NCBI RefSeq assembly: GCF_004799405.1
Contig: NZ_SSMW01000082.1
Location: 1 to 36,155 of the forward strand
Length of the DNA: 36,155 nt
Direction of reading: 5' to 3'
Source of the DNA: Bradyrhizobium sp.
GTDB taxonomy: Bacteria > Pseudomonadota > Alphaproteobacteria > Rhizobiales > Xanthobacteraceae
Made by a program: the position numbers and the translations under genes. Numbering within the stretch: the stretch's first letter is position 1; each line of letters starts with the position of its first letter. Shown here in pieces: positions 31,152 through 36,155 of this stretch. The notes under the pieces were generated by a model. That model worked only from the letters and a program-made list of their open reading frames with translations, did no database searches and had not been told where the DNA came from.

Positions 31152-31769
31152 AGGCGCCTCGTGCCGATGAGCCGCCATCATGCGACAATAATTACGGCGG
31201 AGAAAGTCCTGTTGTAACCCGGTCTGCCGGCGGCTGGCCTCAATCTCGAGGGCGGCCCAGTATATCCGTTAAGTTGGCGTCCGTTGTTGGCGCTTAGCCG
31301 ACTTCAGTTCGCCTAGAAATCGCGCGATCGAGGCGGGACTCGCAATCTTTAACCTGGCAATCGACAGCAAACTTCGCGCCTCTGACCTGGTCAAGCTGTG
31401 ACTAGACGACATTTGCCTTGGAGCAAATGTCCGGCATCGAGCAACCATCGTGCAAAAGAAGACCGGTCAGCCCGTCCAGTTTGAGATCACGGCGCAATCG
31501 AGAAACTCAGTTGAAGGCTAGCTACCAATGCTCCGAACCACTGCATAATTATCTCGCTCGACACCTCACTAGCACGTTTGGTACTGCTGCCCCGAGTCCG
31601 AAAGTTGGAGCATCATCTACTACGTCTGAGGAGCGCCAGTTGCACCGCGCGCCCTTGCATCATTCGGCCCGTAGTGACGAGGTTACGTCAGGTTTACGTC
31701 GCTTCATGATCACACGCGGCTTGTATTGCAAATAACGCCAATAAGTTTAGCGCACGAGGAAAGAGGCTA
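31152..31769. other. Region holding integrase debris
   Basis: Between the LVIVD gene and the aldehyde dehydrogenase remnant the only interpretable content is the integrase remnant at 31301-31520. The rest (31521-31769) has no frame with recognisable motifs on either strand. Confidence 0.5.
31301..31520 (+). pseudogene. Tyrosine-type integrase remnant
   Basis: The frame reads RNRAIEAGLAIFNLAIDSKL then RASDLVKL, stop, LDDICLGANVRHRATIVQKK, TGQPVQFEITAQSRNSVEG, stop. The FNLAIDSKLRxxDLVKL and QKKTGxPVQFEx segments are strongly like the first catalytic part of the phage-type integrases common in Bradyrhizobium islands. The TGA at 31399-31401 and a stop after SVEG, plus loss of the C-terminal HxxR...Y half, make it inactive. 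Nearby frames to about 31735 may be further debris. Confidence 0.7.
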
Positions 31770-32590
31770 TCAGCCGAGGTCACCTGGGTCCTCGTCGAGG
31801 AGTATCGTCTTTACCTCAAGATAAGGACGAAGGCCTTCGATACCTCCCTCGCGCCCGATGCCAGACTGTTCAAAACCACCGAAAGAAATTGTAGCGTCTG
31901 TCCGGTATCCATTGTGACCAACTGTTCCTGAATTGAGCCGACGGCTAACGGAGTAAGCTCGTGCCGAGTCATTGGTGAATACGGAAGCATTCAATCCAAA
32001 AACCGTTTCGTTAGCGATACGAATCGCATCATCTTCGCCGTCAGCCGGAATCACGCTCAGAGGACCGAAGATTTCCTCCTGAGCGATCGTCGAACGATTG
32101 TCGACGTTTCCGAATACGGTCGGCTCGATGAAAAAGCCGCGATTCAGGTGCGCTGGACGACCTCCGCCCGTCGCTAGAAGCGCGCCCTCCTTACGCCCCT
32201 TCGCAATATAGCCTTCGACACGGTCGCGTTGTCGCGCCGTTGCCAGCGGACCCATCTCCATGGCTGTATCATAGGGATCGCCGACGCGTATCTTGCTGAA
32301 GGAACCGCTGAGCGCTTCCACGAAGTCATCATGTCGACTACGGTCAACTATTAGTCGCGTTACTGAATAGCAGATTTGGCCCGTCAGGATGCGCGCAGAT
32401 TTCGAGATTGTTTCCGCCGCCTTTTCGATATCATAATCTTCGAGAATCAGACCGGCCGACTTACCGCCGAGCTCAAGCGTGACGCGCGCCTGCGTTGGCT
32501 GCAGATTGACGCTATCCGCCTTCCCGCCGCATTGGAGCCAGTGAAGCTGACCTTGTCGACACGGGGATCCGAGACCAGGGCCTCTGACGG
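31770..32590 (-). pseudogene. Aldehyde dehydrogenase remnant, frameshifted and 5'-truncated
   Basis: From about 32590 one frame reads VSDPRVDKVSFTGSNAAGRR; near 32500 it is replaced by the next frame, which continues ARVTLELGGKSAGLILEDYD, then KSARILTGQICYSVTR (with the catalytic cysteine) and MEALSGSFSKIRVGDPYDTA and on to the family's normal end, including EEIFGPLSVIP and GFEQSGIGREGG. A single small indel near 32500 explains the shift. The NAD-binding N-terminal half (about 200 residues of a normal 470-480) is gone; beyond 32590 similarity becomes weak. Only part could be translated from an internal GTG at 32321. The remnant would have oxidised an aldehyde with NAD(P). Confidence 0.82.
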
Positions 32591-33000
32591 GGAACCTTCT
32601 ATGTTTCCGGCTCGCTCCTAGATAAATGGTCCGGCAATTGGATCGGGATTGGCGCCGATGACATTGTCACAAGCCGGTCGACCGTCGAAGCCCCGCCAAA
32701 AAGCGAGCTTACTTAGTAAGCGCTGACATAGGACTTACAAGAAAGGTTAACGCAAAACTTACAAGATGGTCTGCATTATCCGAATGTTTGTGCTTCATTA
32801 GTGATGCCGCCTTAATCTCGTACCGGCGGATTCTCTGGTCCTCCGTGTTCGCGCAATGCGAGTAAGCATTGCTTAACAGCTGATCTTCAGAATTCCGCTC
32901 TGCCGAGAGATCGGCGGGGGCTACTCTTCGCCGTTTCCTGTCCGATGCTTGAAATCCAGAATTGCCTCTGCCCCGACCGACGGCGATTAGGATAAAAATT
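32591..33000. other. Intergenic region upstream of tadG
   Basis: About 410 bases between the aldehyde dehydrogenase remnant and tadG. Weak aldehyde-dehydrogenase-like reading may extend to about 32640. The rest holds no supportable gene; the tadG ribosome site is AGGA about 8 bases before ATG 33001. No clear promoter boxes stand out. Confidence 0.45.
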
Positions 33001-34407
33001 ATGCATCGTGTTTGGTTGTATCGCTTCGCTAGAGATCGCAAGGCGAATGTCGCCGTGATCACTGCGCTCACGATGGTTCCGATCATCTTTCTGCTGGGCA
33101 TGACGCTGGATTTCAGCCAGGCGATGCACAAGAAGGAGCAATTGGACGCGGCTGCCGACGCCGCCGCAATTGCGGCGGTGAGACCCGCCATGCTGATGCA
33201 ATCCGATACGGTGGCCCAAAGCACCGCTAACGCGATCTTTATGTCAGTGGCAAACAATATTCCCGGCTTGGTCGCGACACCGACGCCCACGATCACCATC
33301 ACCGATTTGGGACTTCAGCGCACCGTCTCGGTTTCATACAGCGCCGCATCCCTCAATAATTTTCCCAAAGTGCTCGTGAATACCGCGTCGTGGCCGATCA
33401 ATGGCACGGCGACGGCGCAGGCGGCGAGCGCGCCCAATATGAATTTCTACCTGCTCATGGACGACTCGCCGTCGATGGGAATCGGCGCGACCCTAACCGA
33501 CATCAACAATCTCATCTCGGCCACTGCGCCCTCGAAACAGTCGGCATCATCCTCGCAGAATTGCGGCTTCGCCTGTCATGAGACCAATATATCTCACGAC
33601 GGCGGGACCAAGGATAACCTCACGATCGCACGTAACAACAGTATCACCTTGCGGATCGATCTCGTGACAAGTGCCGTCAACCAGTTACTCAATACATGGA
33701 CGAACTGCCCCCAGTCGGGCATATCGGGCGGCGTCATGCAGTGCATGTCGGCCCTGAACAACACCACATATAAAGCGGCGCTTTATACCTTCGACACCGG
33801 CTTGAACACATTAGCGACGCTGACCAGCCCGACGAGCGCCGGAACCCAGGTTTCCAACATTGCGCTGATGTCGATACTCTACCAGAACTGCGTCACTTCA
33901 TCGTCCTGCAACACCGACTACGGTACCGACATCGCCGGCGCGCTCTCCAGCCTGAACAGCATCATGCCGAACCCAGGCCTTGGCAGCAATTCGACGGGAG
34001 ACACGCCCCAGGAGGTGGTATTCCTTGTTACCGACGGCGTCGAAGACAAGATCGTCTCAAGTTGCCCCAACGCGACTTTCGCCTCCAACAGTAGATGCCA
34101 GCAGCCGCTCGACACGACGATGTGCACCACCATCAAGAACCGGGGAATTAAGATCGCTATCCTCTACACGGAGTATCTGCAACTTATCAATCTCGGTCCC
34201 AGCCAAAATATTACGGATAGCTGGTACATGAGCTGGGTTAACCCCTACGACGGTCCAACTTCCGCAACCGGCCAGATCGCGCAGAATCTCCAGGCGTGCG
34301 CCTCGCCTGGCTTCTTCTCCGACGTGACAACCGGCGGCGATATCTCGACGGCGCTGACAAACCTTTTCATCAAGGTTGCGTCCAGCACCGCCAGCCTCAC
34401 GCAGTAA
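33001..34407 (+). CDS. TadG-like pilus assembly protein with von Willebrand A domain
   Basis: A 468-residue protein. Residues 10-36 form the TadE/G-like leader and membrane helix (RKANVAVITALTMVPIIFLL), followed by the LDAAADAAAIAAV segment typical of TadG. From about residue 145 a von Willebrand A domain begins; its MIDAS motif is intact at DDSPSMG (Asp154, Ser156, Ser158), with LVTDGVEDKI giving a later conserved Asp. The protein is rich in Ser, Asn, Thr and paired cysteines, so disulfides are likely in the periplasm. TadG sits in the Flp/Tad pilus machine. It is followed closely by two TadE-like genes. Confidence 0.88.
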   Translation: MHRVWLYRFARDRKANVAVITALTMVPIIFLLGMTLDFSQAMHKKEQLDAAADAAAIAAVRPAMLMQSDTVAQSTANAIFMSVANNIPGLVATPTPTITITDLGLQRTVSVSYSAASLNNFPKVLVNTASWPINGTATAQAASAPNMNFYLLMDDSPSMGIGATLTDINNLISATAPSKQSASSSQNCGFACHETNISHDGGTKDNLTIARNNSITLRIDLVTSAVNQLLNTWTNCPQSGISGGVMQCMSALNNTTYKAALYTFDTGLNTLATLTSPTSAGTQVSNIALMSILYQNCVTSSSCNTDYGTDIAGALSSLNSIMPNPGLGSNSTGDTPQEVVFLVTDGVEDKIVSSCPNATFASNSRCQQPLDTTMCTTIKNRGIKIAILYTEYLQLINLGPSQNITDSWYMSWVNPYDGPTSATGQIAQNLQACASPGFFSDVTTGGDISTALTNLFIKVASSTASLTQ

Positions 34408-34418
34408 AAAGAACCGTC

Positions 34419-34997
34419 ATGGCCCCAGTGGAATCCGCAAAGGCGACGAGACCCCGCAATCGTTTCGGCGGCTTCATCAGGCACAGCGAGGGCGCCACGG
34501 CGGTCGAATTCGCACTGATTGCCGCGCCGTTTCTTGCCTTGATCGCAGGTCTGATCCAGACGTTTCTTCTTTTCTTTGCACAGTCGGTGCTTCAGAACGC
34601 GGTCCGGGCGTCAACCCGCCAAGTTCTGACCGGGCAGGTGCAAACCCTGGATGCGAGCCTGAGCTCCGCCGCAGCCATGGCGGCATTTCACCAGACCGTG
34701 TGCAATAACGCCAACGTCCTTTTCAACTGCTCGGGCTTGATGGTCGACGTACAGGTTGCCAACAACTGGTCGTCAACCAATATCGCGATGCCGACGTTGA
34801 CCTATGACAGCAGCGGGAATGTCAACAATAATTGGCAATACAATCCCGGAAATGCAGGCGATATCGTTGTCGTCCGCGTGATGTATCTCTGGCCGGTTTT
34901 CTTCGGCCCCCTCGCTTTCAACTGGGGCAACCAAGCTAACGGCAGCCGGGAGATCATGGCATCCGCCGCTTTCCAGAACGAACCGGCCATTCCGTAG
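34419..34997 (+). CDS. TadE-like pilus assembly protein
   Basis: A 192-residue protein. The TadE motif GATAVEFALIAAPFLALIAG lies at residues 25-44 with the helix continuing to about 55 and the invariant Glu30 of the prepilin-type cleavage/processing motif. An extracellular domain with two cysteines (VCNNANVLFNCSG) follows. ATG 34419 starts 11 bases after the tadG stop. It is probably a pseudopilin-like minor component processed by TadV, whose gene is not here. Confidence 0.88.
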   Translation: MAPVESAKATRPRNRFGGFIRHSEGATAVEFALIAAPFLALIAGLIQTFLLFFAQSVLQNAVRASTRQVLTGQVQTLDASLSSAAAMAAFHQTVCNNANVLFNCSGLMVDVQVANNWSSTNIAMPTLTYDSSGNVNNNWQYNPGNAGDIVVVRVMYLWPVFFGPLAFNWGNQANGSREIMASAAFQNEPAIP

Positions 34998-35009
34998 GGG
35001 GATTAACCT

Positions 35010-35705
35010 TTGACCGCACCGTTGTTTCGCCTACGGAGATTTCCGACCGCCGCCGATGGCGTCGCAGCGACGGAGTTCGCCATTGTAGTGCCGTTCATGC
35101 TGGTGTTGTTGGTCGGCGGCGCCGAACTCGGAGACGGAATGGCGATCAACGTCAAGGTCAGCGCCACTGCACATTCTGTCGCCGACATGGTCACGCAGAA
35201 CACGTCGCTCAGCACGGCCTCGATGCAGAACATTCTGACCGGTGCGACCTCCATCATTGCACCGTATCACGTCGACAATGGCCAACTCCTGATTACGGTG
35301 TCCGAAGTCTCCAGCGACGCCAATGGCAACCTGACCCTTCGATGGAGTCAGTCATACAACGGATCAAGCTTTGGAGCGGGAAGGACCAGTTTGGGCACAA
35401 ACGGACTCTACGCAGCCCTGACACGGCCGGCATCGCTCAACGGAACGGTGGGCAATGCAAACAATGCCAACAATCAAAACGACCAGGTTTCGTTCATCGT
35501 GAGTGAAGTCAGCTACGCCTTTACACCCAATCTCGGGTACACGATCAGCGGGACTGTCAATCTTGGGGACAGCTATTGGCTGTTTCCGCGCTGTTCGACC
35601 AACAGCCCCGCGAACTCGAGCGGCCCGGCGTACTACGACGTCAAATTCTCGACCTCGACGACGACGTGCACCTGTACCCAGCATTTGCAGCAAAAGACCT
35701 GTTAG
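35010..35705 (+). CDS. TadE/TadG-like pilus protein
   Basis: A 231-residue protein with the TadE-like leader GVAATEFAIVVPFMLVLLVG (17-36), glutamate 22 in place, and a Ser/Thr/Asn-rich domain ending with closely spaced cysteines (CTCTQHLQQKTC). The start is TTG at 35010, with GGGGGA about 7 bases upstream, 12 bases after the previous stop. The three genes form a unit for Tad pilus surface components; the core tad genes (tadA-C, rcpA-C, flp) are not in the window. Confidence 0.85.
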   Translation: MTAPLFRLRRFPTAADGVAATEFAIVVPFMLVLLVGGAELGDGMAINVKVSATAHSVADMVTQNTSLSTASMQNILTGATSIIAPYHVDNGQLLITVSEVSSDANGNLTLRWSQSYNGSSFGAGRTSLGTNGLYAALTRPASLNGTVGNANNANNQNDQVSFIVSEVSYAFTPNLGYTISGTVNLGDSYWLFPRCSTNSPANSSGPAYYDVKFSTSTTTCTCTQHLQQKTC

Positions 35706-35848
35706 CTCCGCGAGAAGCTGCGCTGCGTTACTCCCGCTTCTTTGTTCATTACTTGGCAGCGCCTGCGGAGCCTGGTCACCGCGTTTTCATACAGCCAGGG
35801 TCACTAGCGGAAGTGACAGCACTTCCATGAAATGTGCTTTGCATCCTG

Positions 35849-35882
35849 CTGCCGCCCACAGCACGCAGTGGTGATCGCACCC
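35849..35882 (+). repeat. Dispersed repeat, 34-base copy
   Basis: Identical over 34 bases to the first module of the left repeat at 28456-28489 (starts CTGCCGCCCACAGCACGCAG). It is followed by CCGTCTCC, as in the second module. Confidence 0.85.
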
Positions 35883-36065
35883 CGTCTCCGGCCGGCGTCT
35901 CTCAAAAACGGGAATATTTCAAATATTCATCAGAGAATTTCGGCAATTTCGCCCAGAGATTGCGCAAATCCGGAGGCTAGAGACTGGCCCATGGCCTGCC
36001 AAAAACCCCTATTTTCAGGGGTATTCGACATTTATTTGTATACCATCTCAAGTTGAGCGACTGCT

Positions 36066-36153
36066 TGGCTGGCGACGCAGTGCTGAGCGCACCCGTCTCC
36101 AGCCAAATTCCCTGCTAACAGGGAATTTAACAGGGAAATTTGCGAATTTAGTA
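36066..36153 (+). repeat. Dispersed repeat, right copy
   Basis: Matches 28494-28579 in the same orientation with a few differences: TGGCTGGCGACGCAGTGCTG, then the CCGTCTCCA segment, ATTCCCTG-CTAA-CAGGGAAT (36107-36126, perfect 8-bp stem) and TTTAACAGGGAAATTTGCG. It continues to the window edge. Confidence 0.85.
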
Positions 36154-36155
36154 GG

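Larger units (their letters stand above)
35706..36155. other. Repeat-rich region at the window end
   Basis: About 450 bases with no supportable gene. It carries the 34-base repeat copy (35849-35882), a stem-loop at 36005-36022 (ACCCCT/AGGGGT around six bases) and the right copy of the longer repeat from 36066. Confidence 0.6.

Overview
The window looks like chromosomal DNA of a GC-rich alphaproteobacterium, most likely Bradyrhizobium, Rhodopseudomonas or a close relative. This rests on FixK/FNR-type TTGAT-N4-ATCAA boxes, Tad pilus minor components, a rhizobial-type integrase remnant, TTG/GTG starts with strong ribosome sites, and the general protein style. The genus is an inference.

Region 1 (1-8.1 kb) is ordinary metabolic and transport DNA. 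It holds the tail of a LivF-like ABC ATPase and its binding protein, a DUF3830 protein, and a DUF6455-type protein. A minus-strand, translationally coupled efflux operon follows (TetR regulator, HlyD-type lipoprotein, ABC ATPase, ABC-2 permease); an 18-bp perfect palindrome sits exactly between its -35 and -10 boxes. Next come a VOC protein and an HpaD-like ring-cleavage dioxygenase downstream of a FixK/FNR box. Region 2 (8.1-10.9 kb) has an exported methyltransferase, about 1.2 kb of decayed DNA including a frameshifted hsp20, a second FixK/FNR box and a VIT-family transporter.

Region 3 (11-28.1 kb) is the main attraction: a large surface-glycan locus. One half is a PqqD-like protein, an HPr-kinase-like P-loop protein, an uncharacterised nucleotidyltransferase and a very small protein fusing a leader-like segment to an endosialidase-type (S74) autochaperone domain. 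The other half is glycosyltransferases, four of which resemble eukaryotic, mainly fungal, mannosyltransferase families: MNN1-like (PF11051), MNN9/Anp1 (GT62), GMA12/MNN10 (GT34) and PIG-V. A five-gene tightly packed plus-strand run (two left-handed-beta-helix acyltransferases, a Gfo/Idh/MocA oxidoreductase, an NAD-dependent epimerase, a DegT/DnrJ aminotransferase) looks like a route to an N-acylated amino sugar nucleotide of the WbpB-WbpE-WbpD kind. A polysaccharide deacetylase and GT2/GT4 transferases complete it. My reading is a mannose-rich, amino-sugar-containing polymer or protein glycan, with the PqqD/HprK-like pair acting on the small S74 protein; the last step is hypothesis.

Region 4 (28.1-36.2 kb) is accessory. 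Direct repeat copies about 7.6 kb apart enclose an acyl-CoA-dehydrogenase-type flavoprotein, an LVIVD beta-propeller protein, a decayed integrase, a frameshifted aldehyde dehydrogenase and three Tad-type genes (vWA TadG plus two TadE-like). A truncated SPFH/slipin fragment lies just outside the left repeat.
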